Source: CAIJXB01 sp964439595 (GTDB lineage: Bacteria; Chlamydiota; Chlamydiia; Chlamydiales; Rhabdochlamydiaceae). From it: a DNA stretch of 64,000 nucleotides. A program made the position numbers and the translations under genes. Shown here piece by piece: positions 44,649 through 53,454 of the stretch. The notes under the pieces were generated by a model. That model was not told the origin of the DNA. It saw only the letters and a program-made list of their open reading frames with translations, and did no database searches. The stretch covers positions 1 through 64,000 of the forward strand of contig CAYTOK010000011.1 in the NCBI GenBank assembly GCA_964439595.1, in the 5' to 3' direction. How positions within the stretch are numbered: the stretch's first letter is position 1; every line of letters starts with the position of its first letter.

Positions 44649-45833
44649 ATGCATATAGCAAAAACACATGGATCCGTTTTCGGAGGAACCCTACTGATTG
44701 CAGCAACAACTATTGGAGTAGGGATGCTAGCACTTCCTATTGCAACAGGGCAGGGAGGATTCCTTCCTGCTATAAGTATCTATTTTCTTTGTTGGCTGTT
44801 TATGCTTTGCACAGGACTGCTTCTTTTAGAGGTTTGCCTATGGCTTCCCAAAGATGCGAATCTCATATCTATGGCCGGCAATATCCTTGGCCCCGTAGGA
44901 AAAGCTGTCTGTTGGCTTGTCTATCTATTTCTCTTTGTCACTGTGATGATCGCCCACGTAACAGGTGGGGGTGAAATTTTACACTCTATTTTAGGAATCC
45001 ATTCCCCTGCAATATCTGCTATCTTATACGTGATTATTTTTTCTCCTGTAGCCTACTTAGGGGCTACCTCTGTCAATAAACTCAACACGATTCTTTTAAC
45101 TGGCGCAATTGTCACCTACTTTCTTTTTATTCTCTTTTCTCATACATATACCGACTTTACCCTTCTTAAAAGAGCAGACTGGCCTAAAGCATTTCTTGCA
45201 CTACCTGTTGTCTTTACAGCGTTCACATACCAGGTAATCATTCCAACTTTGACAACATACATGGATCGAAATGTTAAAAAAATACGGCTTGCCATTTTCC
45301 TTGGTACAACAATCCCTCTTGTCGTATACCTTGTTTGGGAAATGCTCATCCTTGCCATCGTTCCTCATACAGGCCTTATGGAAGCTCTTCTAAAAGGAGA
45401 AAATGCGGTACAACCGCTACAAACAGTGACAGGGAATTCTATCTTATTTCAAGTAGGGAAAGCATTCGCTTTCTTTACGCTAACAACATCCTATATAGCT
45501 CTTGCACTCGCTTTTATCGACTTTCTAGCAGATGGATTAAATATCAAAAAAAAGGGCGGCAATAAGGTGGTTCTTTGCTTTATGGTATTTGTGCCTCCAA
45601 CGCTTATTTCTATCACATACCCTAACCTATTCTTATCAGCTCTAAGCTATGCTGGGGGATATAGCTGCGCTATTTTATTCGGCCTATTTCCGCCACTTAT
45701 GGCCTGGGTTGGTAGGTATCGTAAACACTATAATTCTCATAGCAAACAGCTTTTTGGGGGTAAGGGAATGATCGTTCTTCTAACTCTATTTGTTGCCTTT
45801 GAGATTGTCATCCAAGTATTCAATACAGTATAA
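44649..45833 (+). CDS. tyrP: Aromatic amino acid permease, TyrP-type
   Basis: A 394-residue, eleven-helix permease of the hydroxy/aromatic amino acid family (HAAAP), which imports tyrosine or tryptophan with protons. The N-terminus GSVFGGTLLIAATTIGVGMLALP is the family signature. Chlamydiae depend on host aromatic amino acids and carry one or two tyrP genes. Whether this one prefers tyrosine or tryptophan cannot be read from sequence. It is followed after 26 bases by an outer-membrane protein gene. Confidence 0.9.
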   Translation: MHIAKTHGSVFGGTLLIAATTIGVGMLALPIATGQGGFLPAISIYFLCWLFMLCTGLLLLEVCLWLPKDANLISMAGNILGPVGKAVCWLVYLFLFVTVMIAHVTGGGEILHSILGIHSPAISAILYVIIFSPVAYLGATSVNKLNTILLTGAIVTYFLFILFSHTYTDFTLLKRADWPKAFLALPVVFTAFTYQVIIPTLTTYMDRNVKKIRLAIFLGTTIPLVVYLVWEMLILAIVPHTGLMEALLKGENAVQPLQTVTGNSILFQVGKAFAFFTLTTSYIALALAFIDFLADGLNIKKKGGNKVVLCFMVFVPPTLISITYPNLFLSALSYAGGYSCAILFGLFPPLMAWVGRYRKHYNSHSKQLFGGKGMIVLLTLFVAFEIVIQVFNTV

Positions 45834-45859
45834 AAAAAACTAAACAAAGGAGGCTTCCC

Positions 45860-46864
45860 ATGTCATTAGCAAAAAAAACCCACCTAGTCCTTTCTTGCTT
45901 AAGTATTTGTTTTTATACTCAATTACAAAGTGAATCTATTGAAAACCACCTTCTCACACCACACCTAACAGAAGAAAACACTCCTTGGTTGACAGGCCCC
46001 CTACTGGCGCCTTCAGCACATACAGTACCGCTTGGACACATCAACATCGAGCCTTATGTATATTTCTTCACCTCTACAGGATCCTATAATAAAAACTGGG
46101 ACTATGATTCCCATCCCAATTTTTACTCTCTATTAGAACAAAATTATATCCAAGCAGGGATAACTAGTTTTATGGACTTTCAAGTTGTACCTCAAATGTC
46201 CTACAAATTTACGGAGGGAGTGCGGTCCACTAGCTTCGGAGACTTACCTCTTGTGTTAGGTTTTCAGCTGGTAAATGATTTAGAAGGAACAAGATTCCCT
46301 GCCATTAAATTATATCTTAGAGGCACTGTCCCGTTTGGCAAATATAAAAACTTGAACCCTGATAAGCTTGGAACAGATGGAGCAGGTAACGGATCTTGGA
46401 GTCCTGGAATAGGACTTGCCTTTTCAAGACTTTATCAGCTACCAAATAAGCATTTCCTTGCGCCTAGGTTCTCTTTAAACTACACAGCACATACACCCAC
46501 TCCTGTACAAGGAATTAGCGTCTACGGAGGAAGTCTAGATACATCGGGTACTATTTACCCGGGAAATGTTTTTTGGAGTGATTTTGGGATGGAATACACC
46601 CTGACTCGTAACTGGGTCTTTGCCATGGATATTTTTTATTCCCATACCAATAAAGTGCGCTTTGCTGGAAAACCTGGATTTATAGCGCCAGGGGTCCCAG
46701 CTATTATGAAAAAGCCCTCGACAGACTCTATCAGCATAGCTCCTGCTATTGAATATAACTGGAATATTAACGTCGGATTGATTGCAGGGGTTTGGTTTTC
46801 CGTCAAAGGAAGAAATACTTCTCAGTTTACAAGCGGGGTTGTCGCTTTAAACATCTACATCTAA
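45860..46864 (+). CDS. Putative outer-membrane beta-barrel transporter
   Basis: A 334-residue protein with a signal peptide (cleavage near LQSES), rich in aromatic and glycine residues and alternating strand patterns to the end (VVALNIYI). The block WLTGPLLAPSAHTVPLGHINIEPY and the regular strands resemble outer-membrane transporters of the phenol-degradation MetA type, but I cannot name the family with certainty. It has an ideal AAAGGAGG ribosome binding site and lies directly after tyrP, so it may be the outer-membrane partner of the permease in an operon. A terminator follows. Confidence 0.65.
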   Translation: MSLAKKTHLVLSCLSICFYTQLQSESIENHLLTPHLTEENTPWLTGPLLAPSAHTVPLGHINIEPYVYFFTSTGSYNKNWDYDSHPNFYSLLEQNYIQAGITSFMDFQVVPQMSYKFTEGVRSTSFGDLPLVLGFQLVNDLEGTRFPAIKLYLRGTVPFGKYKNLNPDKLGTDGAGNGSWSPGIGLAFSRLYQLPNKHFLAPRFSLNYTAHTPTPVQGISVYGGSLDTSGTIYPGNVFWSDFGMEYTLTRNWVFAMDIFYSHTNKVRFAGKPGFIAPGVPAIMKKPSTDSISIAPAIEYNWNINVGLIAGVWFSVKGRNTSQFTSGVVALNIYI

Positions 46865-46869
46865 AAAAG

Positions 46870-46893
46870 GCGTCTTGAAAAAGACGCTTTTTT
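46870..46893. terminator. Terminator between convergent genes
   Basis: GCGTCTT / AAGACGC stem with a GAAA tetraloop and a run of T on the right and A on the left, so it can serve both the outer-membrane gene and the leftward hypothetical gene. Confidence 0.88.
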
Positions 46894-46897
46894 ACGC

Positions 46898-47869
46898 TTA
46901 CGTCGGCTGAGTACCCAAATCAAGGCTAAATGTTTTAGGCTGAGTATCTTCTTGTGTCCAGATAACAGCGCGACTATCTTCTTTAGACAACTCTTCCTCA
47001 GAAGCACACAATCTTATCCCCTGGCAGTATTCATTATATAAAATTCTCCAAGAGTTTTGCTTAGTTCCTTCTATATAAAACGGAAAACCCAAATACTTTT
47101 CCTCCGGATAGGTAATATCCCCTTTAGCTGGACTATATACAACTTGTCCTCTAATCCAGTGATATATTGTTGTACAAAAGTAAAATGTGCGATATTGATA
47201 AGAATCCTGGTTGACTAACGCCTTAGCTGAGGATCTAACTTTTGAAGTGTCGATAATAAAAATACCATTTACTAATTTTTTATTAAAAGACTCTAAATCG
47301 TCGAGAGTAAGAACCCCAATTGCATATGCTATTTTCATGCATTTATCTGCAGCATCAATTACAGATTCCTGATGCCAAGGATCTTCTACGTTATTTTTTA
47401 GCACATCAAGAAATTTTTTCCTAAACACTTCATTATATAACACGGTCAAAAGAGTAATCTCTTTATTGACTGGCTGTAAATACGCTGAGCATTCATACCA
47501 GTTTACCCTCCAAACGGGTATTTCTGAAGTTTCATCATAAGGCTTAAGGATAGGTAGCTCTCTAGAGTATTTCTTTAACTGCTCTCTTGCAAAATCAATA
47601 GCTTGTTTTCCTTCTAAAGAACACGAAAATTGGGGGTACTGCGCAGCCACCCTATTCAAAAAACAGGACTTGGACAAATCAACTACACGCCCAAGTAAAA
47701 ACCAAGCTCCATTTGCTAAACAAATAGGGATAGCGATAATCCTACACACAATAGACTTAACCCGCTTACATAAATCAGCGTCGCTATCCTTAGAAGAATC
47801 AAAGGCATTAGCTGCAAACCTTTGATAATCAGGAATAAAATTACGAAATAAAGAAACGCTCAATGTCAC
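46898..47869 (-). CDS. Hypothetical protein with N-terminal hydrophobic hairpin, effector candidate
   Basis: A 323-residue protein of no known family. A hydrophobic stretch at about residues 40-66 (IVCRIIAIPICLANGAWFLLG) follows a polar N-terminus; there is no cleavable signal. The rest is soluble, helical and charged. The start is GTG at 47869 with a poor ribosome binding site; a TTG two codons later is an alternative. The layout, with a polar start, one membrane-like segment and a long cytosolic part, would fit a type III effector, but nothing specific supports it. Confidence 0.65.
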   Translation of the reverse strand: MTLSVSLFRNFIPDYQRFAANAFDSSKDSDADLCKRVKSIVCRIIAIPICLANGAWFLLGRVVDLSKSCFLNRVAAQYPQFSCSLEGKQAIDFAREQLKKYSRELPILKPYDETSEIPVWRVNWYECSAYLQPVNKEITLLTVLYNEVFRKKFLDVLKNNVEDPWHQESVIDAADKCMKIAYAIGVLTLDDLESFNKKLVNGIFIIDTSKVRSSAKALVNQDSYQYRTFYFCTTIYHWIRGQVVYSPAKGDITYPEEKYLGFPFYIEGTKQNSWRILYNEYCQGIRLCASEEELSKEDSRAVIWTQEDTQPKTFSLDLGTQPT

Positions 47870-48047
47870 ATACCCAAGTAATTTTTAAAAAATCTTCAAG
47901 TAAAATTGATCGATTGTAACATGAAAAAAATAACTTTCAATAACAAAAAACACCCATAACATTAAGCATCAAAGATATAAATAATAAATTAAACTAATTA
48001 GAATACTTTTTATTCAATTTAATATATAATATAAAATCCGGAGGCCT

Positions 48048-50390
48048 ATGATTAATTTAAAACCCAATGAATACGTAAAAATTCACAATCAAATTGAATA
48101 TCCAGGAACCGTTACTATTCAATCAGACGTTATTGCTAGGTCAGAAATAAGCAAAATGGAAGAAGGCCCCCCAAGAACCAAAGCAAAAGGAAAATTTAAC
48201 AGGGACTCTACGGAATGGATAGAGGAAAATCGTTTATTATTAATAGAAAAAAATCAAGATAAGCATGGCGTCACAAAAGCGTCTATCGGAAGGATTATCT
48301 ATACTATTTTAAAAAAAACCGAGCCGGAAGAAGGAAGATGTTCAATTATAGATATAAAAACAGCTACGGACATCGGACTCATCGGCGATAAAACAGCCAC
48401 TTCCGAAGGTAAAACTATCTTTGATGCCATAGATCGCACAATAACTAAAATAGGAAATGCATACCTTCACCTTATAGTATCCCGTCCTTCTCCCGATGAA
48501 TCTGAAATACAAAACCGCCAAAAAATCATGAAATTTTTCATAGAAAATCCTGAACTACAAAGCCAACTACGAGAAGCTTTAGAAAATATAAAAAGGGGTG
48601 AAATTCCTCTTCTTAGTGCCTGGGATTTTTCAGAATCTCCTCAGCTAATTAATACCTTCTATTTCACCAATCAAATACTGCGTGTCCCTTGTAATAACAG
48701 CAGCTTAGCCTTAACCATGGGCTATGTCACACTTCTTTGCCAAACAGGCAGTACAACAATCACAAGTAGCCTAGGTGCCGGAGTTGCAATTATTAATGCA
48801 CTTTTTCAAATAGCTCACGCTATTAATAAAATTACAATTCCAGCCATTTTGAAACAATACGCCTCCTCTCTTTTATTTAGCGGAAAAGGCATTGGAAGTA
48901 TTGGGGGATGGCTTTTTGCCTATGACATTCCTGTATTCAATACGATCTTGTATTCCGCAGCTTTCGTTGGCTTATTAGAAAATGCTCAGGATTCCTTTGA
49001 ACTATTAAAAGCAAATATTGGAACATTTGCTTTAATGGAAGAGGTATTGTCTTCTATCGCAGAGCACTATCAAGGCATGAAAAAAATTCATGATTTAATT
49101 CATCAACATCCTGAAATTGCAGAAATACTTACACACTTTAGAGAACTGGACTCATTTATTCATAATAAAGAAGAGATCAAAGAATTAGAAACCCTAATCC
49201 ACATTTTACAATCTAATACAGGCTTGACAAATAGATGGTTTAATGCAGGAGAAACCTTACTTGGGTGGAAACTTCTATATCCTGTAGATGAAAATGCCAA
49301 AATAAAAGGAAGGAATGCCGGAAATGCGAGAAGAATGAAAAATGGATTAGAACTAGGCGTAAAGCTGTGCATTGGTATGTACATAGGAATACAGCTAGCT
49401 AAAATCTTAGCTTTTAAAGAAGAAGTTGGAATGGCGATAGGGGTTGCCTTAGGCTTAGGACTTGCTACGGCATTTAAAATACAAAACACAGAACGGAGAC
49501 CTCAAGAAAAAACCAAAAAAAATAAACTTCCCCCTGAAGAGGATTCCTCTACACAATCTAAAATACGGAATGCCTTTGAAAAAGCACTACCCGCCATTGG
49601 CGAAATTGATGCTCTCCTATCTGAATCTTCCTTAATACAAAATTCTCAAAAAGATAGCAAAACACAATATTGCTTTCCTTTGTTTGTTGAAGGCTCCGAA
49701 AAAAAATCTCTATTGTTATTTGATGCTGTTTGGCATCCAATGATTCACCCTGATAAGGCTGTTCCTAATCATATCCATCTTGGAGAGGGCGCTAGTGCAG
49801 ATGGAATTATTTTAACAGGGGCTAATGCCGGAGGAAAATCTTCTCTTGCAAAAGCGATAATAATTGCTACGGTTTTATCGTATTTTGGACTCTGTCCATC
49901 AAAAAAGGCAAGCCTAAGCCGATTTAATTACGTGAGAATGTCTGCAAACATACAAGATTCTATCACAGATAGCCAATCACTATTCATGTCCCAATGTAGG
50001 CTAGCTAGCTCAATAGTTCAAGATGTATTAAAGTTAACAAAAACTAAAAAAGTCCACACTCTAACAATTTTAGATGAATTGTTTACACAAACAGGATCCT
50101 CTGCGGGAAGCGCGCTGGCTATAGGAACAGCAGCAGAATTACTTACAGAAAGAAATATTCCTATTATTATTTCTCACTTTATCAATGTCGCGAAAGAGCT
50201 AGGAAATAAACAAACAGAAAAACATCTCTCCTATCAAAATTTAAAGATGGTAAGCGATGGTTCATATGCCCTACAAGAAGGAATTGCAGAAGGGAGCAAT
50301 GCCCTTGACATCGCTAAAGTTTGCGAGATACCAGATTCTATCTTAGATACAGCTAAAAACTATTTAAAATGTAGAAGAGCGGAAAGGTGA
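48048..50390 (+). CDS. Membrane-associated MutS-like ATPase
   Basis: A 780-residue protein whose last 230 residues are a MutS-family ATPase: Walker A TGANAGGKSSLAKA (about 589-602), the DSQSLFMSQCR loop, Walker B LTILDELF (about 670-677) and the IISHF switch. The first 500 residues do not resemble MutS clamp or lever domains. They contain two hydrophobic regions (about 285-310 and 438-476), so the protein may be bound to a membrane. True MutS has mismatch-recognition residues that are absent here, so mismatch repair is unlikely. A good GGAGG precedes the ATG. Role unknown. Confidence 0.85.
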   Translation: MINLKPNEYVKIHNQIEYPGTVTIQSDVIARSEISKMEEGPPRTKAKGKFNRDSTEWIEENRLLLIEKNQDKHGVTKASIGRIIYTILKKTEPEEGRCSIIDIKTATDIGLIGDKTATSEGKTIFDAIDRTITKIGNAYLHLIVSRPSPDESEIQNRQKIMKFFIENPELQSQLREALENIKRGEIPLLSAWDFSESPQLINTFYFTNQILRVPCNNSSLALTMGYVTLLCQTGSTTITSSLGAGVAIINALFQIAHAINKITIPAILKQYASSLLFSGKGIGSIGGWLFAYDIPVFNTILYSAAFVGLLENAQDSFELLKANIGTFALMEEVLSSIAEHYQGMKKIHDLIHQHPEIAEILTHFRELDSFIHNKEEIKELETLIHILQSNTGLTNRWFNAGETLLGWKLLYPVDENAKIKGRNAGNARRMKNGLELGVKLCIGMYIGIQLAKILAFKEEVGMAIGVALGLGLATAFKIQNTERRPQEKTKKNKLPPEEDSSTQSKIRNAFEKALPAIGEIDALLSESSLIQNSQKDSKTQYCFPLFVEGSEKKSLLLFDAVWHPMIHPDKAVPNHIHLGEGASADGIILTGANAGGKSSLAKAIIIATVLSYFGLCPSKKASLSRFNYVRMSANIQDSITDSQSLFMSQCRLASSIVQDVLKLTKTKKVHTLTILDELFTQTGSSAGSALAIGTAAELLTERNIPIIISHFINVAKELGNKQTEKHLSYQNLKMVSDGSYALQEGIAEGSNALDIAKVCEIPDSILDTAKNYLKCRRAER

Positions 50391-50408
50391 TTTCGCCTTA
50401 AAGCAAAA

Positions 50409-51821
50409 CTATTTAAATCCATTAACATACTGTATAATGTCTTTTGTCCCCTCTTTTCTTGCTAACTCCTTACCTTCTGCATCCACACGTAAAACTGTTG
50501 GCATCGAACGCACTTTATACAACCTAGCCACATCACTTACCTTATCCACATCTATTTTGCAAATAAGAACTTTACCCTGAAGCTCTTTAACAAAGTCATC
50601 CATAAAGGGCGCTAAGTAGCGGCAGGGACCACACCACGTAGCATAAAAATCTATAAGCACGGGAATTTCGCTTGTTTTAAGGACTGCTTTAAGTTGCTCT
50701 AAGCTTTTGATTTCTACTATTTTTTGCGTCGCTACGGAAGCAGCACTTGTTAAATAACTTTCCTTTAATAAAGGTGTTGATGGCTGTTTTAAAGAAAGGA
50801 ACATATGCGCTTGAATGGCCGCTTTCGCTCCATCTCCTGCCGCAGAAACAGCTTGCTTAAATCTAGGGTCTGCCACATCTCCAAAAGCAAAGACTCCTGG
50901 AATGGATGTTTCAAATCCATCTTTTAGTAAAATGTATCCTTCCCTATCGAGTTCCAGTGCAGAAGAAAAAAGCTGCGTATTAGGAATAGAACCAATAGCC
51001 ACAAAAATGGCATCTATAGCTAAAGAGTCTTTTTTTCCTGAATTATAGTGTAAGCTCACCCCTGTAACTGTCTCTTTACCCGTAATAGCTTCTACATTTA
51101 CATCATAAATAATAGTGACATTAGAAAGAGAAGCTAACTTCTCTCTGCGTGTTACCTCTACCCCTTTAAATGCATTTTTTCTCACTAAAACATAGACATG
51201 TTTAGCAATACCAGATAGATAGTCTGCTTCAAGGATGGCGGCATCGCCCCCACCTACAACTGCTACAACCTTATCTTTATACAAAGAGCCATCACAAACA
51301 GCGCAAGTATAAACGCCTTTAGAACTAAAGATTGCTTCTCCAGGAACCTGTAACATTCTTGTTTTAGCTCCTGTGGCAATAAGACAACTATCAGCTAAAA
51401 CCACACGTTTTTTAGCTGGGTCATATACACTTTGTACTAAAAAAGAAAAGGGCTTATTTGAAAAGTCGACCTCAATTACCTCTTCTTTAGATACGATCGC
51501 CCCATTTTTTTCTGCCTGATCTCTTATCTTATCTGCAAGGTCTAACCCACTAATAGTATTTTCACCGGGCCAATTTTGCACTCCATTAGACTGGGCAATC
51601 GCACCACCCAATAAAGGCCCTTCAAAAACGACTGGCCTCAGCCCACTTCGACCTAAATACATAGCAGAGGTTAATCCTCCAACCCCACCGCCTATCACAA
51701 CAACGTCCACTTTTTCCCTAGGAAGGGATTTCATTTCTGAATGCGAACTTGCCACTAAAAACTGTGTTAAATATAAAAAGACAAGTAAAAACCACCCTTT
51801 TCGTTTTTGTAAAAAAAACAT
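50409..51821 (-). CDS. Exported thioredoxin reductase-thioredoxin fusion
   Basis: A 470-residue fusion. Residues about 36-350 form a thioredoxin reductase with FAD motif VVIGGGVGGL, redox centre CAVC (173-176) and NADPH motif VVGGGDAAILEA. Residues about 365-470 form a thioredoxin with WCGPC (396-400) and the cis-proline SMPT. A signal peptide (KRKGWFLLVFLYLTQFLVASS) precedes the reductase. The start is supported by GAGGGGGG just before ATG 51821, and the internal ATG at 51734 has no binding site, so export is likely. A reductase outside the cytoplasm would need an electron source other than NADPH pools. Confidence 0.88.
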   Translation of the reverse strand: MFFLQKRKGWFLLVFLYLTQFLVASSHSEMKSLPREKVDVVVIGGGVGGLTSAMYLGRSGLRPVVFEGPLLGGAIAQSNGVQNWPGENTISGLDLADKIRDQAEKNGAIVSKEEVIEVDFSNKPFSFLVQSVYDPAKKRVVLADSCLIATGAKTRMLQVPGEAIFSSKGVYTCAVCDGSLYKDKVVAVVGGGDAAILEADYLSGIAKHVYVLVRKNAFKGVEVTRREKLASLSNVTIIYDVNVEAITGKETVTGVSLHYNSGKKDSLAIDAIFVAIGSIPNTQLFSSALELDREGYILLKDGFETSIPGVFAFGDVADPRFKQAVSAAGDGAKAAIQAHMFLSLKQPSTPLLKESYLTSAASVATQKIVEIKSLEQLKAVLKTSEIPVLIDFYATWCGPCRYLAPFMDDFVKELQGKVLICKIDVDKVSDVARLYKVRSMPTVLRVDAEGKELARKEGTKDIIQYVNGFK

Positions 51822-51892
51822 ACCCCCCTCAAGATAATTAAATCGAAGAAACGATGATACCTCGAATGGGGCATTTTTATCAAATTCTAAAA

Positions 51893-52387
51893 TTAATTAA
51901 CAACAATGCTGCCTATTGTCATTTTAACAGATTCGCTGCTACTCCAATTTTGCATTGCCTCACTGGGAGAGCGCGCTTGCTCTAAAGAACATTGTATATT
52001 ATAAACACCAGGCTCTCTGGGAGCTTCTAAATAAATAGTTTTAATGCCATCTCCACAACGATATCCGAGCTCATTAAATATGCATCCCTTAGGACCTAAT
52101 CCTTCGTATCCTATAATAATTTGATTTAGCGAATACTGATCTAAACTGGCGGTATTACAAGAAAAATTCACCATGCCGTAGATTTTCTCTCCAGGCCGCG
52201 CCATAATGACATTGCCTTGCCTATTCATATTTAAATTAGCAATAGACATCGATCCAGAGCATGCTACCACCGGAATTTCTTTTCTAATAACTTCTAAATA
52301 CTCTCCCACAGCGTCAACCGAATGAGCCTGTGCACCCACGCACCACACACTAAAAACTAAAAATAAAGCAACTAACTGATTTTTCAT
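51893..52387 (-). CDS. Exported cysteine-containing hypothetical protein
   Basis: A 164-residue protein with a signal peptide (ending VGAQAHS) and five cysteines in the mature part (VVACSG, FSCNTA, KGCIF, YRCGDG, IQCSLE), a pattern that suggests disulfides in the periplasm. I do not recognise the family. The ATG is preceded by AAAGGAG; an open extension to 52438 has no support. It lies just upstream, in reading direction, of the exported TrxR-Trx fusion, so it may be a substrate or partner. Confidence 0.7.
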   Translation of the reverse strand: MKNQLVALFLVFSVWCVGAQAHSVDAVGEYLEVIRKEIPVVACSGSMSIANLNMNRQGNVIMARPGEKIYGMVNFSCNTASLDQYSLNQIIIGYEGLGPKGCIFNELGYRCGDGIKTIYLEAPREPGVYNIQCSLEQARSPSEAMQNWSSSESVKMTIGSIVVN

Positions 52388-52428
52388 AACTTCTCCTTTT
52401 TTGTTCTTTTTACTAATAACAAAACAGG

Positions 52429-53454
52429 CTAGGACCAATCTAAAATTACTTTGCCTGCTTCCCCTTGAATCATAACTTCAAAAGCTTTTTCAAATTCTTC
52501 TGCCTTAAAGGCATGAGTAATTACAGGTTTTACATCTAGCCCACTTTGTAACAAGCTAATTGTTTTATACCATGTTTCAAACATTTCTCGTCCATAAATC
52601 CCTTTTAATAACAGGCTTTTGAAAATAACCTTAGTCATAGAAACTTGCGTAGAATCAGGCAAAATCCCTAAAAGGGCAATCTTTCCTCCATAATTCATAG
52701 CTTCAATCATATCACGTAAAGCAAGAGGACTTCCTGACATTTCAAGACCTACATCAAACCCTTCTTTCATACCAAGCTCATTCATCACATGAGATAATTT
52801 TTCTTTTTTTATATGAACACTTCTTGTTGCCCCCATCTTATCAGCAAGCGCTAGTCGATAATCGTTCATATCTGTAATAACTACATGTCTAGCCCCTGCT
52901 TTTTTAGCAATCGCAACAGCCATACAACCAATAGGACCAGCTCCTGTAATTAACACATCTTCCCCTACTAAATCAAATGATAAAGCGCTATGAACAGCGT
53001 TGCCTAAAGGATCTAAAAAAGAAGCCACTTCATCTGTCACTTCTTTAGGTAAAGTAATCAGATTACTTGCAGGCATGGAAATGTAGTCAGCAAAACATCC
53101 AGGCCTTTGTATGCCGGTCCCAAGTGTATTACGACAATGATGCTTGCGCCCTGCTCTGCAACTCCTACACCCCTCACATACAATATGCCCTTCTCCTGAA
53201 ACTCTATCTCCCGGCTTAAACCACAAAACAGCTTCACCGACTTCTTCTACTATTCCATAAAACTCATGCCCAATTGTCAAAGGAACAGGAATAGTCTCTT
53301 GAGCCCATTCATCCCACTGATAAATATGCAAATCCGTTCCACATATCGCTGCTTTTTGCACTCTAACAAGCACATCATTAGCTCCTATTACAGGCTTTGG
53401 GGCATCGTACATCCAAAGACCCGGCTCAGCTTTCAATTTCCCTAATGCTCTCAT
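52429..53454 (-). CDS. tdh: L-threonine 3-dehydrogenase
   Basis: A 341-residue zinc alcohol dehydrogenase that oxidises threonine to 2-amino-3-oxobutyrate with NAD. The catalytic zinc site (AAICGTDLHIYQWDEWAQ, GHEFYG), the four-cysteine structural zinc loop (CEGCRSCRAGRKHHC) and the NAD motif (GAGPIGCMAVAIAKK) are intact. It overlaps kbl by four bases (ATGA), giving the standard two-step threonine-to-glycine pathway. Confidence 0.97.
   Translation of the reverse strand: MRALGKLKAEPGLWMYDAPKPVIGANDVLVRVQKAAICGTDLHIYQWDEWAQETIPVPLTIGHEFYGIVEEVGEAVLWFKPGDRVSGEGHIVCEGCRSCRAGRKHHCRNTLGTGIQRPGCFADYISMPASNLITLPKEVTDEVASFLDPLGNAVHSALSFDLVGEDVLITGAGPIGCMAVAIAKKAGARHVVITDMNDYRLALADKMGATRSVHIKKEKLSHVMNELGMKEGFDVGLEMSGSPLALRDMIEAMNYGGKIALLGILPDSTQVSMTKVIFKSLLLKGIYGREMFETWYKTISLLQSGLDVKPVITHAFKAEEFEKAFEVMIQGEAGKVILDWS

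Noticed and set aside
48048..50390. Ordinary mismatch repair MutS
   Set aside because: Mismatch-recognition and clamp domains are absent and hydrophobic segments are present; only the ATPase module is shared.
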